This document shows, in pieces, positions 46,001 through 58,939 of a stretch of DNA of 64,000 nt; position 1 is the stretch's first letter, and each line of letters begins with the position of its first letter. The notes under the pieces were generated by a model, which was not told where the DNA came from, searched no databases, and was given only the letters and a program-made list of their open reading frames with translations. Position numbers and translations under genes: made by a program. Source of the stretch: Periplaneta americana (taxonomy: Eukaryota; Arthropoda; Insecta; Blattodea; Blattidae); NCBI RefSeq assembly GCF_040183065.1, contig NC_091131.1, positions 104,684,830 to 104,748,829 on the forward strand, read 5' to 3'.

Positions 46001-48530
46001 TATCTGTAACAAATGAAATTAAAAATTCATTCTTAAAATGCATCACAAATATCAATTAAAATTTCGATTCAACTTCTTTTACCTGAAGTTCTTTAAATTC
46101 TTTTTTCACAAAAGACTGCATGTCTTTAACTTCATCTACGCTTTCATTGAAATTCTTTGCAGAGTCACATATTATCTTTTAAATTCTATAAAAAACATTT
46201 AGTTATAAAAGCATATACTACCAATGCCACTTTACATTAACAAAATGTCTCTTATTATACTTCTTGTACATTATTTTGTACTAATAAGGAAATAAAATTC
46301 GAGTTTCACAAAAATATCACAACAAGAATGTGTTATTTAAATGCATCAATCCATAAATATTTACCAGTAATGTATTCATTTCCTTCTGCATAAACCTGAC
46401 ATGAGCCTTCTCTCCCACCAAAGAATGTGATAACTGCTTTGCGATGTTTTTCTCATTATCCAGTTGTGACTGATAAAATAAACAAAAGTTACAATTTGCA
46501 GTCATTAAAAAAATTAGAACAATTGCAGACTATCCTTACAAATTAAATACTATGCTCACATATTTATTCATAAAATTCGTCATGAAAGATTGTACAGTTT
46601 CATGTGAATTTTATTCTTTACAAGTACATTAATTACTGGTATAATTTTAGCTTTAAACACCTTTTGATAAAGTAGAAAACTTTTCTACAATTGAAGGGTT
46701 TTCTGGAAAACAACTATAGTCCAAAAACATACATTTTCAGGAGAAACAAAAAACAATTTGACATAGGTGTTATTGACACTTACGTATGAAATTCTTCTTG
46801 CCATTTCTTAAGGTGTTGTAGAAACTTGGGAAAACTGAAATACATTTATAACTTAAATTGCCTCATAGAAATACATGTGTAAATGTAGGTAACTGTGGAC
46901 AATGGTTGTTTTAAGAAAAAATACTTTGTTGTGGCTGAAGTGTGCTTCTCCTTTAATCTTCTTTTTCTTTATTATATCCTCTTTCTTCTCCTTTCGTTGT
47001 TTACGTTTCTTCCATGGGGTTACTTCTGCACCTAAATATGACACCATAACTAATACAACAATTCACGACCTAAAGTATTTTTTAAACCACTGAAAATTTT
47101 CATTCTTATAACATAGGACTATGTTTTTTTTTCCACTAACGAGTAATTCAGTAGATGGTTGCTACAATACGCTTACCACATGTTTAATATCTCAAATTTG
47201 CATTTTTTGGACTATTGTTGTTGGGTTTTTTTTTATCTTCAATTTCAAGTGTCTAAATGTATGTCGTAAGAAGCAGCAGAATTAACAATCTTATTATCTG
47301 GTTTACCTGCAGTTCGTGAATTTCTGTCTCACATATTTCAGTTCTTCCATTTTTAATTTTCTCGTTCTCTTCAGTACATAATCGTTTGTTTTCTATTAAT
47401 ACTTCAATTAGCCGTTTCGAAAGTTGTAGCTCATTCTCAAATTTCATCTGAAAAATGAAATTGATTCACTAATTTAAAAATCTAAATGACTAATGACATG
47501 AATCAAGGCTGTGCTAAGTTGCGAAGTTATTCATAAATTTTTATACAAGAACCAAGAACTGATTGACAAATGTTATTCACAATTCATGCAATAAATTCAA
47601 TTAATTGTATGACAAACTATATAATCGGCAGGACACTAAAGATGTTTGTTTAAATGTCGCACCTTTGTACATCTTTTTGGAGTGGTTACAAATGTTGATT
47701 TAAGATAAAACTTCCATTACCTAATTGTACTCTAAAAGTAATGTCTCATTATAATGTATTTTATTTCATATATTAATATAAATATACTAATTTATAGGAA
47801 CTAGTTGATATATAGTGTACGTACTGGCTTGCACTTGTAGCAGCCTGGAGAACTTTGTACCTAGTTCATTAGCATCCTAGTATTCCTCTTTCCTTCCTCA
47901 AATGTTTCCAAATATAAAATATGGTAGATAAAATGCTCACCATGTTCGTCACTAATAACACGGAAATTTTGCATAAAGGAATATAAATGCGAGTGCACAA
48001 AATGAATCTGAAATAAAATATAAAATCCTACAATTTTCTGGTAGTTGTTTGATTTATAGTTTACCAGGAGAATACTTTCCATGCCAATGGTTCTACTTTA
48101 ATTAAAGTAAAGTCAACTGTTATCTCATGTGTCTCTTGGAAAGTCTCTTATTTATACCTAACAAAAATCGCTTTCTTTAGTTTTGTTTCACTTAAACAGA
48201 CAATTTTTTCTGCACATACATACTAGTGTCCTGCAATGTTCGAACATGAGAGAGGCAACCAAGACAAACTTCGTGTTACTTCATATGAAAAACTAATCAT
48301 AATATGTATTCTAAAATCTTTAAGTAATTAAAACATGAAGGGGTGAAAGTGGAGGACAGCGAATATTTTTATAACAAGGTGGAAGAAACATAACAAGCTT
48401 TCTTCTTCAGTGTTTTTTTATATGTATGTATGCATTTATTCACACTGCAAATGGGTATATACCCGGTGGCAGTGGTAACTAATTACACTCAATAATGACA
48501 ATTAATAATAAACACAGCTAATAAAAAACA

Positions 48531-48576
<46 letters not shown>

Positions 48577-51500
48577 TAATAATAATAAGGAGCATCCTAA
48601 ATTAAATGAAGCATGGTCACTTAAAATAACATTTAAAGTAAATCTAATTCGTATCTTAACCCTGAGTTCGAACTAAGACCCACGAATGTGACAGATTCAT
48701 ACCTGCACAAGTACATTTCGGCACTACACTTATTTCGCTGTCAACTCACTCACTGCACTGATTCTACCTGATTTCACTAACACTTCTAACCATTTCACTG
48801 TTCAAATACTTTGCACAGCCACTTCACTGACACCAACACACTTCACTTGCACAATAGACTTCACTTGCACAATAGACTTCACTGACACTACACACTTCAC
48901 TGACACAACACACTTCCTCACTGACAGAACACTTCAAATAACAAGATATCAATTACACACTTTAAGTAGTGTGTATAATGTACTACCGTCTATTAGTAAA
49001 GTCTTCTTTCAGGCAAAAATACGGTCAGATTGAAACATAATTCCTCGTTTTAAATGTTACTATGATTTAATTTGGCAAATGCTACTATACAACCATACAT
49101 AACATTTTCTTAATTTCCATAATAAGATGGTAATATAAAATTTGTTTTTATATTTGTTATCAGCTAAAATAAACTCTTATTGAAATAATGAAACACACAG
49201 TAGGGAACAAAATTGTGCATATATCAGTGTTTTTTTTTTTTTTGGTAAGATTTCATAATAAACCTTTGCAATATTATTATTTTCCTGTTTATTTTCATGC
49301 TTTAATTTAAATTTTTCTCATAAAAAAGGAAACATTTAAAACATAATTACTTACTTTATAAACAAAATGATTCAGAAGTAAAATGAAAACAATGAACTTT
49401 ATAACCGAATTTACCTTTGTTATTAATATTTTATCTTCGTAACTTTTTCCAATGTTTTTTAACTCCTCTTGCAAAGCAGCAGTGTTAGACTCGGTCTTAT
49501 TCAATTTCGCTGTAACTTCATTTAAATTACTTCTTTGAAGCTTAAGCATCACCTGATATAAAGAAATAACATTAATATATGAAAGTGATATTCCCTTAAA
49601 AATATAAAATTATGTACCGTACATAATTCATTAAATGACATTCTCTTCATTGTTATCACTGTTATTTGAGTCAGTTTCTAACCACTGTAATTCTTTAGTG
49701 ACAAATTTCTTCTGCGTCTCCAATACAAAGGACTACAATACAGTTTGTATAATTTCGTCATGATATGTAGTTGCACTGATCTATACAAAAAAAAGTGAGA
49801 AATGACCCAAGGTTTAACATGCACTGTATCTTAGGTCGCAGGCCACATAGCACTGCACCTTGTGATTATATTTAAGAATGTTATTGAAGAATGAGCTTAT
49901 ATTTGCCTTTCCTTTCTCACAATATTTGGCTGATACATCATAAATATATTTGCTATAGTACAACCAGATTTAAATATTTATAAATAGCAGTAATGTTGTT
50001 ACATTAATACAATTACATTGGCAACATGATGTGTGCTTAGATTATTAAAGCTACAAAAATACCGACTCAAAATACTGTGACAGTCGGGAGTCGATCGCGT
50101 CCCACAGAGGTCGGGGGCGCACGAGAAAAACGAGCGATACAGTGAAGGTTGCGGCCGCTCGGGTCTGGAGGGGACAGACGTAAGAGGGGGGCGCGAGGTG
50201 GCGGCGCGAACGCGACAAAGGGTGAGGAGAGAGTAAAGCAGCTGGTGACTGAGGAGAGAAATCCAGAGAAGCCTGGATAGGCGTTATCTTCTAGGCATCT
50301 GTCGACCGACCGCGAACTCTCCAGAAGCTATGGTTTAATTATAAATACAACACGCGAGTGAACTTGAGCAGAGTTGTTGTAATCGTTGGACAGCAAGCTA
50401 GCCTTGTGTAGCAGTGAAGCCAGCTTCGAGACCGGAGTTCGACTTGAGTTGTGTCCGTAACTGTGGAGCCGGAAGTCCTGAGTTTGAGTGCAGTGGACCA
50501 CAGTTGGGGGACCTGAGTTCGAAGTTCAGCAGATTGTCTCTGAAGGTCTGGGGTTCGAGATACTGTGAACTCGAGTGACTGAGCTAGAAGAACTAGCCAA
50601 GGCAAACGAACTGAGAACTGACAGTTCTGATTTGTAAATAGTGCTCTGTGAACATTAGTTAAGATTAACAGTTCATTGTTGTTCTCAATAATCCAAGTAA
50701 ATTGTCATTGTCGTCTGTGGAGTGCAATAATGAATACTGTGTTACAGTGTGGAGTGGAGATCCCATTGTTGACGGGAGTATTTAAAATAAATTATAGAAA
50801 GTAATTATTGTTGCTTTGAATAAAAGTTACATTGTTGAGTTGGAATAAATTTACAATACGATAATATTTTCAAATACATTCGGCTGAAATATTGTTTATA
50901 AATAAATCGGTCAGTACTGTAAGCTGTCCTTTCAACATTAATGAAATTATAAACTCAACGTTTTCCCTAAAAAAAAAGTGTTTATTAAATAGAACAGGAT
51001 TTTATTTTATTTTGTATTATTGTTATCTTCATGATTTTCATTTAAACTTATTCTTCATTATACTGTTCAAGATGCTAGATTAACTTCAACTTCTGAAGAT
51101 GAAGATTCCCTTTTCAGTTGCAGCCGATGCCTATCTACACAGAATGAACTTTTGGCCCTATTATTATCTTTCCTCGTAGCATATTAAGCTTCAATTTCGA
51201 CCTTCTCTAGTGTGTTAGTAAGAATTCTGGTTCTGCCACGTTTCCTTCCCCTGTAACAGAGTTTTTAGGTAGAGCCTTTGGATAAGGACGTATTTCTTCT
51301 GAAGGCCTGGTAATAGAAGTAATAGGCCTACATGAGCTGTCATAGCATTAACAGAGGTAGATGTTTGCGTGACAGGAGTTGGAATGCCAATTGATATACA
51401 TAAATCTACTGACCATGGTCAGTCACATAATGCACTTAAAATTGGTCATCGTAGAAACCATTCTGGTGCACAAGTCATATTCCTGTCACTTTAAATTCAT

Positions 51501-54500
51501 ATAGAATATTGCAAGGCACAAAGGTTTTGGGATAGATTTTGCCTACAATTTCAGCTACATCATAAATGATTATTTTACTTCCAGGATTAGAAAACATAAA
51601 ATCACTGCATGTTGAATTACAGTATTTTCCGGAGGACCTGTAGCTTGTGGCTGATACAGAGAGGAAAAGTGACTATCATTAAGTCACTGGTTGCTTCAAT
51701 TGTTAAGCGCTTTCCTACTTGTCTAATACTAACAGAGGCTTCTCATCTTGTGAAGGCTTTGCTTGGACGATAAAATGCTTAAAGAATGTCACAAATAAAT
51801 TCTGGCTGACCATCCATTTTGATGTGCTCCACCAAATGTTGCCAGAGAAGCTTATTTCAGCATAAGGTTTCTTCAAATGTAGACAAGTAAATATCATCAT
51901 GGGTGCTAATGCATTTTCAATGGCATTGACACATCCAATTATTTACATACCAAGTATATGAGTTAATTTCATATATCTTGTAAATAATAGTTAAAGAAAA
52001 TAAACTACAATCAGGAATATAATTAGCAGTATGATATAGAAATGAATTGTTGCAAAATGCATAAAACATGTAATAAGGAAGTATGCATCATCCCACTGAC
52101 ACAAATTTCTTCATCTAATAACTTGCAAATTCTTACTGCTATAATGAGTTCCATTTAGACATTGAATTTTTTTTAAATGTTCATTTATTTATTTTTTATT
52201 TTATTGGGTTATTTTACGACGCTGTATCAACATCTCAGGTTATTTAGTGTCTGAATGAAATGAAGATGATAATGCCGGTGAAATGAGTCTGAGGTCCATC
52301 ACCGAAAGTTACCCAGCATAAATGTTAATTTTCCCTCCCATTACCTAATCGCATCTGTTGCTCAATGTTAGTTCTCTGGTCTTCCATCCAGGTAGCCCAG
52401 TTCGACACCCGATCTGGTTGTGATTACAATTTGTGTTGTAGAGTTTTTCTCGGGATACTCCATTTCCCTCTATCATTCTACCAATACTCATCACCTCGCC
52501 CTTATATCATCTATCATCTGCAATAATAATTAAAAATAGGCTAGGGTTTTTTATGCTGATACAGGAAGGGCTTGGAGCTTGGATCCTGGGATGTATCAGG
52601 TACTCATCAAAGCATGGGATCTGACTCTTTTAGGCAGGATGACCCACCTGTCAGCATCAGGTTCACAGATACTACCCAAGCCATCTGTCGGAATTGAACA
52701 ATTATCACTTAAATAGGCCACACATTGCCTCTGATTGAGGTTCTGGGTGATATGTACATCTATTATCAGCCAGTACAGCTCACTTGACAATATGTGTCAG
52801 AGGAAGAACAATGTATGCATCTGAAGTCTGATTAGTGTAACATGTAGACTAGCTATTTGGTGATGTATGTAATGGAGAGGGAAAGGAACTGGCCATCCTA
52901 CCCCATTATCTCCTGGCCTAGTTGCCTCATAAGTGGTGCCTTGTTGGTACCACTTCTGAGGTTCAGACTTGTCTTTGAACAGTTGACTAAACAACAACAC
53001 AGGCCACACAATGGGCCAATGTAGCCTAAGTGCATGTAACCATTCCAGGTCCAGCACTTCAAAAAAACCACGTCATTCCCCATCACTTAAACCTTAGATT
53101 CTTATTATATTATATAATTTTATTTGTATCTTTCCTGGTTTCTTGTAGAGAATTTTTCTAATTATTTGCCTGTTTTATTTACGTATAAATTTATTTGTTT
53201 ATTTATTTAAGACATAATTTGTTTGCAAGGTAACAAATAATATATTGTTCTCCATAATACATATGTTACATAAACGCATTTTATTTTTATAACAGGTATC
53301 CAGACACATGCCAGTACTGGTCAAATTCGTTACTCTTTAAGCATCACATTTTTAATTTTGTGACTATTATCATTTTACTTACCTGCAATACCTGAAGTTT
53401 CTCTTGGCAATCATTTCCTGTATCTTTCTTCTTCTTAATCAATATGTCAATATTATGTTTTGCTTTATCAAGTTCTTCTTCCAGTTCCTTAGAAATATTT
53501 TTCTCAATGCCAATTTCGAGCTGAAAAAATGCATATAAAATCACAACCTTCAGTTGGAAAGATCAATGAATAAATTACAACACATTTACTAAATTTGTTA
53601 TTTGCAGTTCAATAGAGATAAATTCTGGTTAGAAGGTTGTTAGCAGTTTAATAAAAGTATAGTATCTATGTGAAAATTAAAAATGTTGATAGTATATGCA
53701 TCTTTCTTCTGGCATTTATTTTCCTTTTTACAGTAGTATATTTTCGACAATTCTGATCAAAGTTATTGTATGTATGTATGTATGTACGGTATCTATCTAA
53801 AGCTCTTGATTTAACAATGAAGTTATTCTCCTTCGTGCTTTCCAATATTTCCCTGTTTGACTTTGAGAGGGAAATGACGTTACAGCTAGTAAAATAGTTG
53901 AGGAAGAATGTCTTTTATTAATCATTGCAAAGAAGTGAAAGAGAATGCATAACCACGATGGAAAAACTACTGTCTACGCGTCTACTCTGGCCATCCATAT
54001 TATAATTAAAATTATCAGTTTTTACAGCAATAAAAATCGTGTACTGGTACTGTATTTGACTAAGTAATATTTTTGCATATATTCTGGGAAAAATTTTGTA
54101 TAAGAGCATAATTCTGTTACGTTACAGGAAAGTATTTCATAGAGAAAGAGATGTTACGAAAAATATTACACTGTATAGAAAACTAATCATGGAATTTTTC
54201 TACGTTTGTTTATCAGGAGACATGTTGAGGGAGAAAATTAAAGTTACTGTCAGAATTTCTCTGAGAAGAGTAATTTGTAAATACTACAAACATGCATACA
54301 CATACGTATAAAGAGCAAATTCTGGATTAAATGGATTAATAAGAGAGAATGAGAATACCATACCGGTAATTGCTGATTATTTGTAGTTTCTGGAGGACAT
54401 CTAAATAATATTAGTAGACAAAAAATCATAATAAATAAAATTAATCTAGCAAATAAATTATAAAATTACCGTACTTATGTCATACAAAACATAACAATGA

Positions 54501-54580
54501 GTACGAAACTACGCCCTATGAATAGATGACAAGAAAACTTTTTATAGACTAGAACAGTTCTTCTAGGATTATTACCTGTT

Positions 54581-54622
<42 letters not shown>

Positions 54623-55806
54623 CCGAAAATAATGTTAAATAGGCTGTAGTGAACAGCACTGAAATGTATAGCAGTGTTTCTATTACCATGATCTTTATCA
54701 ACCTTCCCTTCTTCCATTTCACTTCCTAGATTTCGCTACCTGCCCATTCTTTTACATTGAGTCTCTCCTGTCACTACTTCCCCTTTTCCTTTATTCTCCC
54801 GTCCTCTCCATCACGACCAGGTTCCCTGTCGAGCTCTGATCTATCATGTTGAAGCAAGTATTAAAATATAAGATCCACAAAAGCCTCAATAATTCAAAGT
54901 TATCAATTCCCCAATAACAATTCCTATATGAGCCACAGAAGAATAAGCAATTAAATAAAGACTTTAAATTGGTTTGACGTATACAAATTAAACTCGCAAT
55001 AATACCACGGAATGGGTGAGTGCTAGTTATTCTTTCTCTCGATGATCCTTTGAGTAGTGTTTCCTAAATTCAAAATTGCATGTGACCTTATACTCACAAG
55101 ACTGCATCATCATTCAGGGAATTAAAATATAACATTACATACAAAACACAAAACACACTACAAAAACATCTAAACATACAGACAAGACAAACAAACACAA
55201 TTTAACACAAGTTTACAAATTAACATGCAATAGTTGTAATGACTTCTATATCGGAGAAACTGGGAGATCTTGTCAAAAAATACAAGGAACACACCACAGC
55301 CATAACCAAATCACACAATACTTCTATCTACGGAGAACACATCAACACCAACCACAACTACAGCAACAGACATGGGAGTCCTATGCACTGAACCAAAAAA
55401 CCAGAAACTAAACATACTAGAACAATACGAAATATACAGACATACAAATATACATCCTCAACACAACAAAATTTCAGAACACACACCTTTTTGACACAAC
55501 ACTACCAAACATAAAAGCACCCCACCAAGGCACCAACAAGAAGAAATCGGAAACAAGTGCAGGGCCTCACTATAAATCTGACAATGGTGGAAATTAAGCC
55601 GAAACTTGTCATAAACTAAGGTAAAATACCATAACACCGTAATTATTTCGAGTAGGCTTAACACAGGAAAGTTAAAAAATTTAACAAATCATTAGAAAAT
55701 ACGATTTTCAAGTAGCTTTTAGAAATTACTCAACAGTGAATAGGACTATTAGGAAGGACAATAAAATGTAGAATATAAGAAGATATATAGAAAGATGTGG
55801 AAAGGA

Positions 55807-55838
<32 letters not shown>

Positions 55839-58800
55839 CGATGATGGCAATGATGACGGTGACAGTGACAATGATGACGACGATGACAACGACGACGACG
55901 ACGACGACGATGATGATGATGATGATGATGATGATGGTACCTTACAGAATAATGTCTACATCTAGTAAGAATTCTTAGCAAAGATATATTAAAACACATT
56001 TGAACTTATTTCAAGAGGAATACTGAAGAACTTAAGTGAATGTCCAAAATAACTGGAATTACCGTTTGCAAAGAAATCCGTACAACAAAAGGCTCCAGTT
56101 GGGGAGATTTTGCTAAATGTGTCTTAGTTAATAAGTCACTGATATATTTTACACTATGGAATTTCGTACAACAAACTTCAAATCTTAATTGTAATTATTC
56201 TTACCCGTAAAATGTTGTATTTCTCTTCAAAACGCTCTTTCATATTAACTATTCTGTCTTCAAGTTTACTGGTAGTATGTTCTGATCGAATCAGTTTATC
56301 TGCTAATTCTTCTGATTTATTTCTTTCGTTATCAAGTAGCAACTGAAAAATATACACATAACTTAATTCAAGAATGTTTCCTCAGTACCAGTAAGCAGTT
56401 ATTTAATTTTATTATTTTAATTTTATAACATTATTTATAGCTCTATGTAAAACATCAATCGAAGTTTGTAAAGGAGTCTACCTCAACATGATGCAACTTC
56501 GACACATAATACAAATATTTATGAACTCTAAGCAAATTATTAGCAGTTTGAACAACATTCTATTCTCGAGTCTTGATGTGAGTTTAACTACATAATAAGA
56601 GTACCAGTATATAACTACTCCTCCTAGTAATTTTAGTAAGTTTAGAATATTATGTAGTACCTATATATTCTCTTGCTTGGCGTCAGATCTTCTGGATTCG
56701 GACTCTAAATTATACTGATTAAATTTCCAACTTCTTTACCATGTTAATATTTGGGATTTACCTTGCTTGGTAAATCCTAAATATTAACACAGTAAAGAAG
56801 TTGGAAATTTAATTTACCTTGCTTGGTAAATCCTAAATATTAACACAGTAAAGAAGTTGGAAATGTAATCAGTGACATATAAGTGTTAAAAGTGTATATA
56901 GAAACATGAAGAATCATATCTAAATTATACAGGAAAGCTAGAAGGCGAATGGAAAACTTCCAAGTGCCTGGGCAATAGATACTAACTTACTACTATATAT
57001 TCTTCTGCTTCATTAACATTTTTAAGTAGCCTACTAACATAAAGGTTTTGAGATAAGGGATTCTTATCTGCACAAAAATTGCAATTCTTAAGTTCTCCAG
57101 TGTCCACTGTATTTTCTGGCATGAGAAGTGAAAGGCGTAAATTCCGAGATTGCTCTATGCAATGAATGAGGTCAATCCAGATAGGCAACATCAGTTTTGT
57201 GAGAGCTTTTTACAAATGTACGAAGAAAGAGAAGCTTTTCAAGATTTAATTGTTTGATCTGATGAAGCCATTTTTAAACTTAATGGTATTGTTAACCAGT
57301 GTAACTATGTGTACTGGGTATATACTTTCGTTCACTCACACATAACAAAGGGGTTTATGAAAAGGGATCCTTTCTATTTCTGCCTGAAGTATAAAAGGGT
57401 AGTGGCTAGCACTCTTAGCCTGGAGGTTGTTTGGACTTAGAATATTCACAACCAAAAATATTATAAACAGTTGTAACATTTAATTTCTCTTAAATAAAAG
57501 GGTATGGAGATAATTATACGAAAACGTTTATTTAACTTTTTTCGTCTCATGTAAGAAACAAAATTTTTTTTAATTTGTTTTGCTAAATCTTGAGTTCATT
57601 ATTACTTTTTTTTTTTATTTTAAATAAAGGACTTATTAATTAAAATTTCTGTGCATCATTCTCAGATTCGCAGATACGAACATGAACAAAATCTGTCCAA
57701 TAGTTTAGAAGAAATCACTGTATGCAGACGGCATACTGAAGCCACTTTTTCGATATCAGTGACACTGGAAACGTGATTTCCGCGAAAATCGCGAAATTGA
57801 TTTTTTACAGCATCACAACACTTTCTCTTTATACTTGGTAAAATCAGAAAGTAAAAATATAAGAAGAAAATTCAGATACAGTATAAATATTTACCTGTAA
57901 CGACTTTATTTCCTCGTCATATTGCTCTTCTATATCTTTCATCGCCTTCTCCAACACATTTGCAATATTCTCCGTTTCGTTAACTCTGAACAAACATCTT
58001 GAATAACTACCTTTCACGTTCTCTAATTTCACCTGGTTGAAATATACAAGCCATTTTGGTACTCTCTTTCTTAACAGTATTTTACATAACATTTTTTCAT
58101 AAAAATTTGCTTATAAAAATAACGAGGTACATCCAGGATTGCCAGATTCTCTCGTCAGAAATCCAGGACAGGTGATGATACTGCGTACATTAATGTGACT
58201 ACACGTTTGAATTAATTTAATTTTTAATAGGTACCATAACTGATTTTATTCGTTTTATTAGCTCAAGTAATTATATAGGGCCTAAACTTTTAATTTTGTT
58301 AAATTTTTGCTAAATTATGAAATTTTCTTTGAATTATTGATAAAGTCTGGAAAAATAATGTCATATTACAGCCTCATCTATACAGAAAAATGCATGATAC
58401 AATGTTTAAATTCTATCAATATTACATCAACTTCCAAAGAGAATAAAGAATAAAGATACTGTATAATACATCGTTTTTATTTCAATACAACCCAACAGTA
58501 GACACTAGGCAGCACTGAGCAAAAATTGTATTTTTCCAATCTTCTTGACATTCCGGGACAAATATAACTCAATACAGGACACAACATTAAAATCCAGAAC
58601 AATTCTGGAAAATCCAGGCCATCTGGCAACCCTGGTACATCACTGATGAAGCAAAACGAATAAAACAAAAAAGTTTAACATTCCTGCAAATATTCACATT
58701 CGACAGCTTTATTATAAGCTTAAGAATACATACATAAATGTTTCCCTTAAAACAATAAGCTATCTACAAGAACGGTACCTATACTCTTCTTTAAAACCCC

Positions 58801-58903
58801 ATTACAAGACATGTTTTTCTTCTCTGAATTTCAAATACTCTGGTGTTCCATATTAAAATGTACATTTTTATGAATTTTCATAGTATGTCCATCATGATCA
58901 TCA

Positions 58904-58939
<36 letters not shown>

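Noticed and set aside
46853..47047. A further coiled-coil exon (lysine-rich reading)
   Set aside because: It is not bounded by matching splice sites, does not fit the 46-residue alignment and is low-complexity.
50339..50605. 88-codon open frame
   Set aside because: It lies entirely inside a solo LTR, antisense to its TATA box, and shows no protein family motif.
55730..55999. Poly-histidine/arginine protein
   Set aside because: Translation of a GAT/GAC microsatellite.
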